This document shows positions 34,829 to 43,724 of a stretch of 64,000 nucleotides of DNA, piece after piece. The position numbers and the translations under genes are program-made. The DNA is from DASXZH01 sp036502005 (lineage in GTDB: Bacteria > Armatimonadota > Fimbriimonadia > Fimbriimonadales > Fimbriimonadaceae), in NCBI GenBank assembly GCA_036502005.1, contig DASXZH010000081.1, positions 33,426 to 97,425 on the forward strand, written 5' to 3'. The first letter of the stretch is position 1. Each line of letters opens with the position of its first letter. The notes below the pieces were generated by a model. It did not search any database and was not told the origin of the DNA. It saw only the letters and a list, made by a program, of their open reading frames with translations.

Positions 34829-37800
34829 CTAGCCTCTTTTTGCCCCCCTCGCGTTCGCCGCAGCATTCGAGATTTCCGGATTGGGATTTCGAACCTTGGC
34901 GAGGTAGGAAGTTCTAGGCCGAGTGTTAAGATCTTCTAATAGCCCATAGTTTCGCTTCTGAGCCTTGAGTTTGCTAACCGCTGTCGTCGGATCGCTAATA
35001 TCGCCAAAGACGATCGCCTTCGAAGGACAAGCCTGCGCGCAGGCAGGAATAACTTCCATGTCCTTGATCTTTCGATTTTCCTTCTTGGCGGTAATCCTGG
35101 CTTCATTGATGCGCTGCACGCAGTACGAACACTTTTCCATGACACCGCGGCTCCGAACGCTCACATCGGGATTGTTCATCAGGTTGAGAAGTGTGATATC
35201 GCGCTCGCTCTGGAATTGCTTTTGCCGGAACTGGAAGTTGAAGAAGTTAAATCGGCGAACTTTGTAGGGGCAGTTGTTGGAACAATAACGAGTTCCAACG
35301 CAGCGGTTGTAAACCATTTGGTTAAGACCCTCATGGCTATGAATGGTCGCCGCCACTGGGCAAACCGGCTCGCACGGAGCTTCTTCGCAGTGCATACACG
35401 GCACGGGCATGCTAACAACCTTTACGTTGTTAGGGTCCATTGCGCCCGTATCGTTGCTAGGATTAATGGATTCGTATTGGGCAATCGGCTCTTTAAAATC
35501 TCTCTCTTCGCCCGCATCTTCAACGCGGAAATAGCGGTCCACTCGGATCCAGTGCATGATTCTTCCGCGCTGAACCTGCTCTTTGCCAACGGTAGGGATA
35601 TTGTTTTCCGCCTGACAAGCGATCTCGCATGCGCTGCATCCCGTGCAGGTGTTAAGATCGATCGTCATTCCCCACTGTTGAATGTCAGGATTGTCTGCTT
35701 GCCATTCCTTTGTGAGGTTGTAAAGTATGGCGGACTCGTCCTCACCCATTGCCTCACGGGGCTCGAGCGATTGATGGCTCAAGTATTCGCTGTGTGTGCC
35801 TTCGCGGACGATGTCCCGCCCGTCCATGCTGTGGTGAGTCTGGCTAAGAGCAAGATCGGTCTTTGAACCCGCTTTCTTGATTTCGACGGTGGTTACCCAG
35901 GGGCTGCTCGATTTGCGGAGGGGATTGAAATTAAATCCCGTCCCATCGCCCACCTTGCCTGCCGTCGTTCGGCCGTAGCCCAAGGTAAGAGTGACGGTGT
36001 TATCCGGCATGCCTGGCAGAACGTAGACTGGTGCGATCACGGTCGCGCCGTTCGCGGTGAGCTCGACATTGTCCTCGTAGATGACGTCAAGCTGGACTGC
36101 CAATTTAGGCCCTATGATTACAGGATTGTCCCAACTCATTCTCGTCAGAGCCTTCGGAAGTTCCTGAAGCCATCCGTTGTTGCTATATCTACCGTCCCAG
36201 ACTGTCGAGTCAGGTGCAAATACCGCTTCGATCGCGTCGGCACCACTTGCCGGCGTCGATGGCAAAGAAGACACCTTCGCAGTGACCGCCGCTGGCTTTG
36301 ATGCCGTTCCATCGATAAAGCCCTTTTCCAAGCAATCGCGCCAAGGCTGGTCCTTTAAACTTGACCACTGTTTACGGACCATGTCTAGCCCGTTTTGGGG
36401 TTTACCAACGAGTTGAGAAATAACCTCAATTGCGGAACGGGTATCGAAAAGCGGAAGAATAAGCGGCTGAACGATGGAAGTCGTTCCATCGTAAGACCGA
36501 AGGTCGCCCCACGCCTCTAAAAAGTGCGAATCCGGCAGGTGCCACTGGCAAAGCGCTGAAGTCTCGTCGTTATAAATGCCGTGGCGCACCGTTAGCTTCT
36601 TGGCCGCGGTTAATCTCTGAAGCTCGGTGGCAAAAGGAACATCCGGTGGCGCCGAGTAAGCAGGATTGCCACCTAAAATAAAGAGAGCGTCCACCTGGTG
36701 TCCGGCCATTTCAGCAGTGAGCTGCGTGAGTTCGTCGTTGTGGATAACGGGATGGGGCTCTATCGGCTCCAGGTAATTCACCGTTTTGCCAACTGCGCCG
36801 AGCGCTTCGTTCATTGCATGAGCCAGTGCGTGAACTTCCGGCGGTTGAGTTTCCCCCACCGTGATCAGAGCAGAGCCCTTGTGGGAAACCAAATCGCGAA
36901 CAAGCGCTGCCACCCAATCCGCCTTTACCCCTTCCGGCAATCTGCCGGGGCCTGCGGCAGCAACACCCAAAGCGCTTGCAAGATACTGAGTAAAGCCAGG
37001 GATATCGCTGTGCTTTAGCGCGAACCGGTGGTCCGCAAAGGCTCCCGTTTTGCTAAAGGTGCTCTCAACCGAATACAGCCTGTTGATTTGCGGGAAAGGC
37101 AAATCAGGACCCCGCCGGGCCATAAAATCGCGAATGTAGCGAACCGTCTCCGGCGTACAACCCAAGATATCGCTATCGAGGGCCAGGATTACAACAGCAT
37201 TGCTCAGATCGTAGCGAGTATCAACGATCCTACCGAAGGCAGCCACACTTCCCTTCTTTTGGTTGTCCCGACTAATGGCTTGATATTGATACCATTTGGC
37301 CTGCTTATACTTAGCCAGGAACGCCTGGATCTGGGCATAAAGCGTAGGCGAGGTTACCGTCTCGGTAAGAAGCCGAATCCCCGCTCCGTTCGACAAGGTT
37401 CCCAGCGTGTTCGTGATCTCCGCAAGCGCTTCTTCCCAGGTACCCATCAGCGGAACTTGGCCTGGAAGCATTTGCAGTGGATTCCCGGACCGGTCCGGAT
37501 CGTACATGTTCAGGATTTCTGCTTGGCTGAAAATATCGGTCGAGCCGAGGCTAGCCGGATGGCGGTCGTTGCCCTCGATCTTAGTTGGCCTGTGCTCATT
37601 GCTAGAAACGAGAACTCCGAATCCGTAGCCATCGAAAGGCATCGTGCTCGCGTAGGTCAACTCCTGTCCAGGAAGACTGTCTTCCGGAGCTTTTACGTAC
37701 GGAACAATGCGTTCTTCAGGAAGGCTTCGGCAACCAGCTAGGCCTGCCAAGGCAAGCGAAGCGCCCGCAAGCTTTAGGAACGTTCTTCGGTCTACGTCGG

Positions 37801-37957
37801 GAATGGATGCACGCTGAGGAAACTCATCCTCCATCCATGATTGAAACTCAGCAGTATCAACAAGCTCTTCTAAACCGCGCCAGTATCGCTCACCACTTAC
37901 GTTGGCGAACTTTTCTCGCATGGTTTCTGTATTTATCTGCTTCTCGTTCTTATCCAT
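34829..37957 (-). CDS. actB: Alternative complex III iron-sulfur/molybdopterin-like subunit ActB
   Basis: The 1042-residue protein fuses a molybdopterin-oxidoreductase-like domain (cofactor presumably absent, as in other ActB) to a ferredoxin-type domain. A twin-arginine signal (DRRTFLKLAGASLALAGLAG, Arg57-Arg58) is followed by a possible lipid-attachment Cys76. The C-terminal quarter carries the cluster ligands: CTGCSACEIAC, CMHCEEAPCEPVC, CVGTRYCSNNC and CSYC ... CAQAC. These would hold three 4Fe-4S and one 3Fe-4S cluster. It lies 19 bp after actA. Confidence 0.95.
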   Translation of the reverse strand: MDKNEKQINTETMREKFANVSGERYWRGLEELVDTAEFQSWMEDEFPQRASIPDVDRRTFLKLAGASLALAGLAGCRSLPEERIVPYVKAPEDSLPGQELTYASTMPFDGYGFGVLVSSNEHRPTKIEGNDRHPASLGSTDIFSQAEILNMYDPDRSGNPLQMLPGQVPLMGTWEEALAEITNTLGTLSNGAGIRLLTETVTSPTLYAQIQAFLAKYKQAKWYQYQAISRDNQKKGSVAAFGRIVDTRYDLSNAVVILALDSDILGCTPETVRYIRDFMARRGPDLPFPQINRLYSVESTFSKTGAFADHRFALKHSDIPGFTQYLASALGVAAAGPGRLPEGVKADWVAALVRDLVSHKGSALITVGETQPPEVHALAHAMNEALGAVGKTVNYLEPIEPHPVIHNDELTQLTAEMAGHQVDALFILGGNPAYSAPPDVPFATELQRLTAAKKLTVRHGIYNDETSALCQWHLPDSHFLEAWGDLRSYDGTTSIVQPLILPLFDTRSAIEVISQLVGKPQNGLDMVRKQWSSLKDQPWRDCLEKGFIDGTASKPAAVTAKVSSLPSTPASGADAIEAVFAPDSTVWDGRYSNNGWLQELPKALTRMSWDNPVIIGPKLAVQLDVIYEDNVELTANGATVIAPVYVLPGMPDNTVTLTLGYGRTTAGKVGDGTGFNFNPLRKSSSPWVTTVEIKKAGSKTDLALSQTHHSMDGRDIVREGTHSEYLSHQSLEPREAMGEDESAILYNLTKEWQADNPDIQQWGMTIDLNTCTGCSACEIACQAENNIPTVGKEQVQRGRIMHWIRVDRYFRVEDAGEERDFKEPIAQYESINPSNDTGAMDPNNVKVVSMPVPCMHCEEAPCEPVCPVAATIHSHEGLNQMVYNRCVGTRYCSNNCPYKVRRFNFFNFQFRQKQFQSERDITLLNLMNNPDVSVRSRGVMEKCSYCVQRINEARITAKKENRKIKDMEVIPACAQACPSKAIVFGDISDPTTAVSKLKAQKRNYGLLEDLNTRPRTSYLAKVRNPNPEISNAAANARGAKRG

Positions 37958-37976
37958 TCCGTTTTTTGAAATCTAC

Positions 37977-38774
37977 TTAGCGGTGACAAATCCAGCAGTC
38001 CGTTAGCTGGGCCTTCTTTACGCCGTACAGTTGTAGCAAGTCTTGGCCCTTTTGAACCTCTTCCGGACTGGGATCATAGGTTTCACCACTTAGCAGGGCT
38101 TCCTGCTTGGGAGTGAGAGCCAAATGCTCCTGAAGCTTGTAGAAGGGCAGAAACGCTTCATCCTGGGCACTCAAATCTTTGTATTTCGGATCCGGATCTC
38201 GGTAGAGGAACTTCTCCGGATTGCGGTGGCAGTCCAAGCACCAAGCCATAGCAAAGGCTTGCCCTTTCCAGGTGATGGTCATTTGCTGGACGGGACCGTG
38301 GCACTGGTCGCAGTTTAGACCGCGGGCAATGTGAATGCTGTGGTTGAAGTAGACAAACTCGGGAACCTTATTGACCTTTGTCCAACCGGTCATTCCCTTT
38401 CCGCTCTCCACCTGATCTGCGTCCGACCATTGGATGGGCGTGTTGGTTTCGTAGCTTCGTCGGATCGGCTCCAGCAACGGACTGTTCGTCCAAATCTGCG
38501 AGTGGCAGGACATGCAAGTCTCAGTTGGCGGAATGCTTGCTAGCGCAGTTCGCTCTACGGAAACGTGGCAGTAACGGCAATCGATGCCGAGTTCGTAGGC
38601 GTGGTGACGGTGGCTAAACGGCACCGGCTGGTTGAGCGGTACGTCCTGTTTTGTGTTGGAAGGGGAACGAGTGATAGTGCTACCGGCGTAGAAGGCAACC
38701 CACGGGAGGATTCCCATACTGAGCACGCTTGCGCGTGCGATATTGTTAGCACCAGGTTTAAATAACTGCCCCAT
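37977..38774 (-). CDS. actA: Alternative complex III multiheme cytochrome c ActA
   Basis: The 265-residue protein has one N-terminal membrane segment and five heme c motifs: CRYCH, CMSCH, CDQCH, CLDCH and CWICH, the last near the C-terminus. This is the usual pentaheme ActA. It opens the operon; the 212 bp in front (38775-38986) hold no gene and should contain the operon promoter, though I could not fix one with confidence. Confidence 0.94.
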   Translation of the reverse strand: MGQLFKPGANNIARASVLSMGILPWVAFYAGSTITRSPSNTKQDVPLNQPVPFSHRHHAYELGIDCRYCHVSVERTALASIPPTETCMSCHSQIWTNSPLLEPIRRSYETNTPIQWSDADQVESGKGMTGWTKVNKVPEFVYFNHSIHIARGLNCDQCHGPVQQMTITWKGQAFAMAWCLDCHRNPEKFLYRDPDPKYKDLSAQDEAFLPFYKLQEHLALTPKQEALLSGETYDPSPEEVQKGQDLLQLYGVKKAQLTDCWICHR

Positions 38775-38986
38775 TCAGCTTTCCTTGCCAATCCCTCTAG
38801 CGATGCGCCATCCCGATAAACGGTTAGCGGCTACAATCCCTCCTGCCGCTTTCTGCGCTTCGCTCCGGGACACTCCCCAGCGTCCCTCAAAACGTTCAAT
38901 AGGCTACCCGTTAACAAATCCGCCATGTGGCGATATTGGCCTTCGTGTACCGGGTTTTTTAAATTTTTCTGCCTAGTTGTGCCCAT

Positions 38987-40828
38987 TTACATTACATAGA
39001 ACCGATCAACAGCAAATGCCAAGAACAACAGTGCCAGGTAAACCATTGAAAACTTGTAAAGTGTTACCGCCTGCGGGCGTTCGGTGTGCAGGTAAAGCTG
39101 TACGCACCGAACAAGCAAAACGATGTTCAGCAAGATGGCGATCCCTAGGTAGGTCCACCCTGCATGGGAAATAATGGGCAAAACAGAGATAACGGCCGTG
39201 AGAACGGCATAAAGAAGAATCTGAATAACGGTGGCTCTTTCGCCACGCACCACGGGCAACATAGGAACGCCGGCTCTTGCGTAATCTTCCTTTATCATTA
39301 AGGCAAGCGCCCAGAAGTGCACGGGAGTCCAGACGAAGATGATGGCAAAAAGGAACCATGCAAGCGGCGTAAGTTGATTAGTTACGGCTGCCCAACCCAC
39401 TAAAGGTGGGAAAGAACCGGCCGCTCCGCCAATGACGATGTTGTGCCAAGTCCTTCTTTTTAGGATCAGGGTATAGACGACGACATAAAAAGCTAGTCCC
39501 GCCAGGGCGAGCATGGCGCAAAGGAGATTTGCCGCGCTCCAAAGTATCGCGAAGGACCCAATCTCCATGCCGAAGCCAAATAAAAGCGCGTTTCGCGAAG
39601 AGATGTGCTGGGTAACGGTTGGGCGTCGCGAGGTGCGTTTCATGGTGCCATCGATATCGCGATCAATGACCATGTTTATAGTGTTGGCAGCCCCGGCCGA
39701 CATGTACCCGCCGATGGAGACGGCTATTAAGAGCCAGAAGCCGGGCCAGCCGCGAGCGGCGGCGAACATGGCAGTTATTGTGGTGAACAGAAGAAGACTG
39801 ATCACACGCGGCTTAGTTAGGGCCAAATATTGCTTTAATATGGCAACCGGCGTGTGAGGCGTAAGGAGTCGTTCTTCTTCGCTTTGAACCACTACTTCAA
39901 CGCGTGGAGCATCAGTGGCAAGCGAGGATGCTGCCAGCATAGTGAGTGAAACCCACACTAGATCGGCCACAAAAAGGTGCACTAACTGCATCCAAACTGG
40001 GGCTCTTAGTACAAAGTTGAGGCAACCCAGAGCCAACTCGAAAATAAACAGACCGCCTAGGTAGGCGGCATAGCGCCTTACCTCCTGAGTCGGCCGTAAA
40101 TGGGCCAGAAGACCGGCGATTAGGACGAGAAAAACACCGACAGATACGGCGGTGAGCGGATGGTAAAGGCGCAGCCTGATTAAAAAGTTGGCAGTTGGCG
40201 AAAGGTCCGCTCTTAGGGCTTCCGCGATGCTAGTAACATGCATCGGAAAGAGCTGATCGCCCAACGCAGTTACGGCGCCGCTGACTCCCAACAAGATCAC
40301 ACCGATGAAGCCGATCAGGAGGGCCCAACCCACCGCGCCTTGCTTTTTAAGAGTCGGCGGCATGATTCCCGACGACCATGCGGCCGTTAACCCCAGACTT
40401 CCGAGCAGAATGAATGTGCTGACCAGATGCGCCGACATCACGATCGCTCGGTTAACGCTTGCGTCGTATGCAACCAAATGCTTTCGGACAAGCACTGCTC
40501 CGATGATGGCCTCGACAACAATGAACAACGTGCTCAACGAGGCGGACTTCCGGGGGGCGCTTCCTTTCGCGAACATCCTGAAGCACCAGATGACTTGGAT
40601 GATGATCAGCGGCGTGATAAGAAAAACCGATACTCGGTGCGCGAACTCGATGATGCGATGGATTTGGTCTGCAGCCGGGATCAGCCCATCGCCCCCGCCG
40701 CAGAGCGGCCAGTTGTTACCGCAACCATCCCCTGAAACAGTGGCACGCACAAGTGCCCCCAACACGATCACTACCAGTGTGTAGATAAGGAAGACCCAGG
40801 AAAATGTGGAGAACTTCGTTCGAGTCAT
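38987..40828 (-). CDS. ctaA-ctaB: Fused heme A synthase (CtaA) and heme O synthase (CtaB)
   Basis: The 613-residue protein joins two heme-modifying membrane enzymes. Residues 1-300 are CtaA/COX15: cysteine pair C36/C43 (DGCGNNWPLC), heme-ligand histidines H57, H64, H134, H223 and H284. Residues 330-613 are CtaB, the farnesyltransferase, with LALTKPRVISLLLFTTITAM and the Asp-rich site NMVIDRDIDGTMKRTSRRPT (DRDID at 389-393). CtaB turns heme B into heme O and CtaA turns heme O into heme A for the oxidase downstream. The fusion should channel the intermediate. It precedes actA on the same strand. Confidence 0.93.
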   Translation of the reverse strand: MTRTKFSTFSWVFLIYTLVVIVLGALVRATVSGDGCGNNWPLCGGGDGLIPAADQIHRIIEFAHRVSVFLITPLIIIQVIWCFRMFAKGSAPRKSASLSTLFIVVEAIIGAVLVRKHLVAYDASVNRAIVMSAHLVSTFILLGSLGLTAAWSSGIMPPTLKKQGAVGWALLIGFIGVILLGVSGAVTALGDQLFPMHVTSIAEALRADLSPTANFLIRLRLYHPLTAVSVGVFLVLIAGLLAHLRPTQEVRRYAAYLGGLFIFELALGCLNFVLRAPVWMQLVHLFVADLVWVSLTMLAASSLATDAPRVEVVVQSEEERLLTPHTPVAILKQYLALTKPRVISLLLFTTITAMFAAARGWPGFWLLIAVSIGGYMSAGAANTINMVIDRDIDGTMKRTSRRPTVTQHISSRNALLFGFGMEIGSFAILWSAANLLCAMLALAGLAFYVVVYTLILKRRTWHNIVIGGAAGSFPPLVGWAAVTNQLTPLAWFLFAIIFVWTPVHFWALALMIKEDYARAGVPMLPVVRGERATVIQILLYAVLTAVISVLPIISHAGWTYLGIAILLNIVLLVRCVQLYLHTERPQAVTLYKFSMVYLALLFLAFAVDRFYVM

Positions 40829-40891
40829 TCGGGAAACCGAGTAGAGTCTACTCAGTTTTCCTGACGAAAACGGGGGTGGTTTTGAACCGCT

Positions 40892-41965
40892 TTAGCCAGA
40901 ACTGGTAACGTGGGCCAGCCTATTCTTGAGTTCCGTTAGCATTGTAATGTCTCCCGGGTCGGTCCCGTTGAGGATGGCCAGATAGAAAGAGACGTAATCG
41001 CCCAGAAGCGTAAGAGCCAGCATTTTTTCGAGGATTGTTACGCCTGGTGCGGTCACTGGAATAATGGTGATTTTTGGAAACTGCTCTTGTAAGAACTGAC
41101 GACGAGCTTTCATTTTCTCGTTTTCGTCGCCACCCTCTAATGTGACGATTGCCCAGTCTTTTGGGTTGGCTTTCTTCCAACCCAAAATCTCGTTGTGACT
41201 TAATTCGGGGAAGGCATTCGCGAAGGCTGGAAGCTTGGCATTTTCATTTATTTGGGTCTTCCAGCGTCCGGCTACGGCCGTTTGCCAGTTTCCGAGACCG
41301 TAAATGATAGGCGTTTTGCCATGGAGCTGAAGGGCGAGTTGTTTGGCTGGATTGTTACCTGACCAAAGATCAATCCTCCAGGCCGTGCGGCATCCGCGAA
41401 GAACGTCGAGGAAGTAGGTATTGTCTTCCCCGAATAGCAATTTTAGTTTCCAAAGCAGCCTGTAGGTTCCAACAAACATGCGCGGAAAAGCGAATCGTGG
41501 TGGCTTATTTGTCGAGACTTTGAATAGCTGATCACCGTTCTGGGCCGAGAGCGCGGAGAGGGTGCCTCCGCTGGAAATGCAGAGTATTTGAGCATCACGA
41601 TTCTTAGCAGAATGGTATGCCGAAATCGCCTCTTCGGTGTCGCCTGAATAGCTGGAACAAATGACCAGCGTGTCTTGGTTCACCCATGTTGGGACCGCGT
41701 AGTCGCGTACAGTCACAAATGGAGACTTGCCCTCGCTTTCAAAAAGAGCCTGCAAATAGTCCCCTGCGACTGCCGAGCCACCCATTCCCGCTAAAACAAT
41801 GTTAGTCACATTGCCGAAGGGCCCTATTTCCACTCTATCGGCGTCCCTAAAGGCACTACCGCAGGCTACCGGAAAGCGTTCAATGAAGCCGACCACATGC
41901 CGACGATCTAGTTTGAGTAATAGATCGTTATCGTCAAGCCGGTCAGCATTTGTTTCCATCGCCAA
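40892..41965 (-). CDS. Bifunctional phosphoglucose/phosphomannose isomerase (SIS domain)
   Basis: The 357-residue protein matches the PGI/PMI family of the SIS superfamily: VLAGMGGSAVAGDYL, the phosphate-binding ICSSYSGDTEEAIS, and the active-site ELSHNEILGWK with the catalytic histidine. It converts glucose-6-phosphate or mannose-6-phosphate to fructose-6-phosphate. It lies 16 bp after ssb and may be co-transcribed with rpsF-ssb. Mannose-phosphate supply would fit the glycosyltransferases further along, an inference. Confidence 0.87.
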   Translation of the reverse strand: MAMETNADRLDDNDLLLKLDRRHVVGFIERFPVACGSAFRDADRVEIGPFGNVTNIVLAGMGGSAVAGDYLQALFESEGKSPFVTVRDYAVPTWVNQDTLVICSSYSGDTEEAISAYHSAKNRDAQILCISSGGTLSALSAQNGDQLFKVSTNKPPRFAFPRMFVGTYRLLWKLKLLFGEDNTYFLDVLRGCRTAWRIDLWSGNNPAKQLALQLHGKTPIIYGLGNWQTAVAGRWKTQINENAKLPAFANAFPELSHNEILGWKKANPKDWAIVTLEGGDENEKMKARRQFLQEQFPKITIIPVTAPGVTILEKMLALTLLGDYVSFYLAILNGTDPGDITMLTELKNRLAHVTSSG

Positions 41966-41981
41966 CCGGCCTCAAAACGCT

Positions 41982-42437
41982 TTACTCGTCCGCGAACGGA
42001 TCGTATTCGTCGGCGCTGGGCGCGGACGCTACGGCAGCAGTTGCAGCATGCCCACCGCCGCCTCCGGCGTTGTCTCGCGCTTGATATCCGCCGCCACCAC
42101 TGCCGCCCGCATCGTCTCGGGGACGATCGAGACCTTGCACGCTCTCAGCGACAACTTCTACAACCTCTCTGTTCGTGCCATCGCTAGCCGTGAACTTGCG
42201 GGCGGTGAGACGGCCATCAACGGCGATAAGGCGGCCCTTGGTGAGATAGGTCGTAACGTAATCAGCGGTCTTCTCCCAACACTGAACTCTAAAAAAGTCG
42301 GCATCAGGCGAACCATCACTTGGCTTTATGCGCTTATTTACGGCGATACTGAAATCGCAAACACTCTTGCCGGTCGTCGTGGTCCGGAGTTCCGGATCGC
42401 GGGTGAGACGGCCTACGAGAACAACGCGGTTAATCAT
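41982..42437 (-). CDS. ssb: Single-stranded DNA-binding protein
   Basis: The 151-residue protein has the OB-fold SSB core (MINRVVLVGRLTRDPELRTT, CDFSIAVNK, DFFRVQCWEKTADYV, LTKGRLIAVDGRL). A Gly-rich linker and acidic tail follow, ending DEYDPFADE. The usual acidic tip ends in Pro-Phe; here three residues follow Pro-Phe, an unusual end. It lies 17 bp after rpsF, a common gene order. Confidence 0.94.
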   Translation of the reverse strand: MINRVVLVGRLTRDPELRTTTTGKSVCDFSIAVNKRIKPSDGSPDADFFRVQCWEKTADYVTTYLTKGRLIAVDGRLTARKFTASDGTNREVVEVVAESVQGLDRPRDDAGGSGGGGYQARDNAGGGGGHAATAAVASAPSADEYDPFADE

Positions 42438-42454
42438 GTCAGTTCCTCTTAAGG

Positions 42455-42742
42455 TTAGTCGTCAAGCTTGAAAATTCGATGGCGAAGGATGTCTTCGGTG
42501 ATGTGCATCTGGCGGTTGAGTTCCAGCGGGATCTTGGCATCGGCTTCGAAGTTCATGAGGATATAGTTGCCCTCGCGGAATCCGGCGATCTCGTAAGCGA
42601 GTCTTCGCTTATCCCACTTTGCGGCCTTTTCTACCGTGCCGCCGTGCTCTTCAATAACACCCTTAAATCTGTCGGCAATTTTCTGAACATCAGTGTCGCT
42701 GATTTCAGGCCGAACAATAAGCATCGCTTCATATTTACGCAT
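42455..42742 (-). CDS. rpsF: 30S ribosomal protein S6
   Basis: The 95-residue protein matches S6 over its full length: YEAMLIVRPEISDTDVQ, KRRLAYEIAGFREGNYILMN and the final DILRHRIFKLD. It binds with S18 in the platform of the small subunit. It precedes ssb, as in many bacteria, but rpsR and rplI do not follow here. Confidence 0.94.
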   Translation of the reverse strand: MRKYEAMLIVRPEISDTDVQKIADRFKGVIEEHGGTVEKAAKWDKRRLAYEIAGFREGNYILMNFEADAKIPLELNRQMHITEDILRHRIFKLDD

Positions 42743-42787
42743 TAATATTTTGTGTCCTCCCTGTGGACTGTATCGGCTCTCGCCAAG

Positions 42788-42864
42788 TGATATGAGATAG
42801 GAAATAGGTGATAAGAGATAAGGAGAACTTTCCCTATCACTTTATCACCTATCACTTATCACCT
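42788..42864. repeat. Purine-rich intergenic inverted repeat
   Basis: The gap between rpsF and the toxin-antitoxin genes contains runs of gatag/gataag units. A perfect 10-base inverted pair AGGTGATAAG (42806-42815) and CTTATCACCT (42855-42864) can fold into a hairpin. Similar gagatagg units close the window at 63955. It may belong to a small repeat family. Confidence 0.5.
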
Positions 42865-42959
42865 TTCGCCTGGGCGATAGCAGAGAGATAATTGAAGATA
42901 CCACTTTTTTAGGACATGTAGAAAGATGTCGTGTATTTTTATAAATAAACTAGTATCCT

Positions 42960-43331
42960 ATGAGCGCCGTGGAGAAACCGATTGAGTGGGTTGGTTCCAG
43001 CAGGAAAGACTTGAAATCGCTTCCTTCTAAGGTCAAGGACGATATTGGCTACGCGCTTTACATTGCTCAGACTGGCGCCAAGTCTGACCACGCCAAACCG
43101 TTGAAGTGATTTTCTGGTGCCGGAGTCTTGGAAGTTGTCGAAAACTTTGATGGAAACACGTACCGGGCTGTTTACACCGTTCGGTTCCAAGAACGAATAT
43201 ACGTTTTGCACGTATTTCAAAAGAAATCGACTTCCGGCATAACAACGCCACGTCATGAAATTGAGCTAATCCGTGATAGGCTTAAGATAGCAGAGGACCA
43301 ATATAAAAAATGGCTTCAAAATCAGAGATGA
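42960..43331 (+). pseudogene. HigB/Gp49-type toxin, reading frame cut by an in-frame TGA
   Basis: From ATG 42960 the frame encodes a toxin of the HigB/Gp49 (RelE-fold) family: PIEWVGSSRKDLKSLPSKVKDDIGYALY, then after codon 50 VLEVVENFDGNTYRAVYTVRF and YVLHVFQKKS, ITTPRHEIELIRDRLK. A TGA at 43107-43109 interrupts it in the stretch KPLK-stop-FSGAGV, where relatives have glycine (GGA to TGA by one base). Everything after it is still in frame and well conserved, so the change is recent or is read through. The antitoxin gene overlaps its end by 22 bases. Confidence 0.8.
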
Positions 43332-43723
43332 AGAAAAGCACCCTGGGCGCTAAGACCGCAGAATTGACCGTTACGCCAGGCAGTGGAAATGTCTTTAAAG
43401 ACTTGGGCCTGCCCAACCCGGAAGACCGTCTTGCCAGAGCAAGACTGGTTTACATCTTGAGCTGCAAAATTGAAGAGTCCGGTCTCTCTAAAAGGGAGGT
43501 GTCCGCCAAGCTGAAGCTCGATGAATCTAAGATCTCGGACTTGCTTCTTGGGCGAACCACAGGTTATACAGTGTCTAGATTAATGAGGCTTCTCGTGGCA
43601 CTCAATCAGGACGTAACAATTGTTATTACAAACCATGCGCCCAACGATTCCCTTCCGGCCGAAGTATCCGTGCGAATGGAATCCGAAGTACGGCCAGGAA
43701 AGACTTTGAAGAAAGCCGTTTAG
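43310..43723 (+). CDS. HigA-type antitoxin, XRE/HTH family
   Basis: The 137-residue protein has the HigA-like core VFKDLGLPNPEDRLARARLV, a helix-turn-helix (LSKREVSAKLKLDESKISDLL, here spanning about residues 64-84) and VSRLMRLLVALNQDVTIVI. It would bind its toxin and the shared promoter. It overlaps the toxin frame by 22 bases, the standard toxin-first order of this class. The antitoxin frame is intact while the toxin is interrupted. Confidence 0.85.
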   Translation: MASKSEMKKSTLGAKTAELTVTPGSGNVFKDLGLPNPEDRLARARLVYILSCKIEESGLSKREVSAKLKLDESKISDLLLGRTTGYTVSRLMRLLVALNQDVTIVITNHAPNDSLPAEVSVRMESEVRPGKTLKKAV

Positions 43724-43724
43724 G

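Noticed and set aside
43107..43109. Selenocysteine codon in the toxin
   Set aside because: Relatives have glycine at the site, there is no SECIS-like hairpin evident right after it, and selenotoxins of this family are unknown. Nonsense mutation is simpler.
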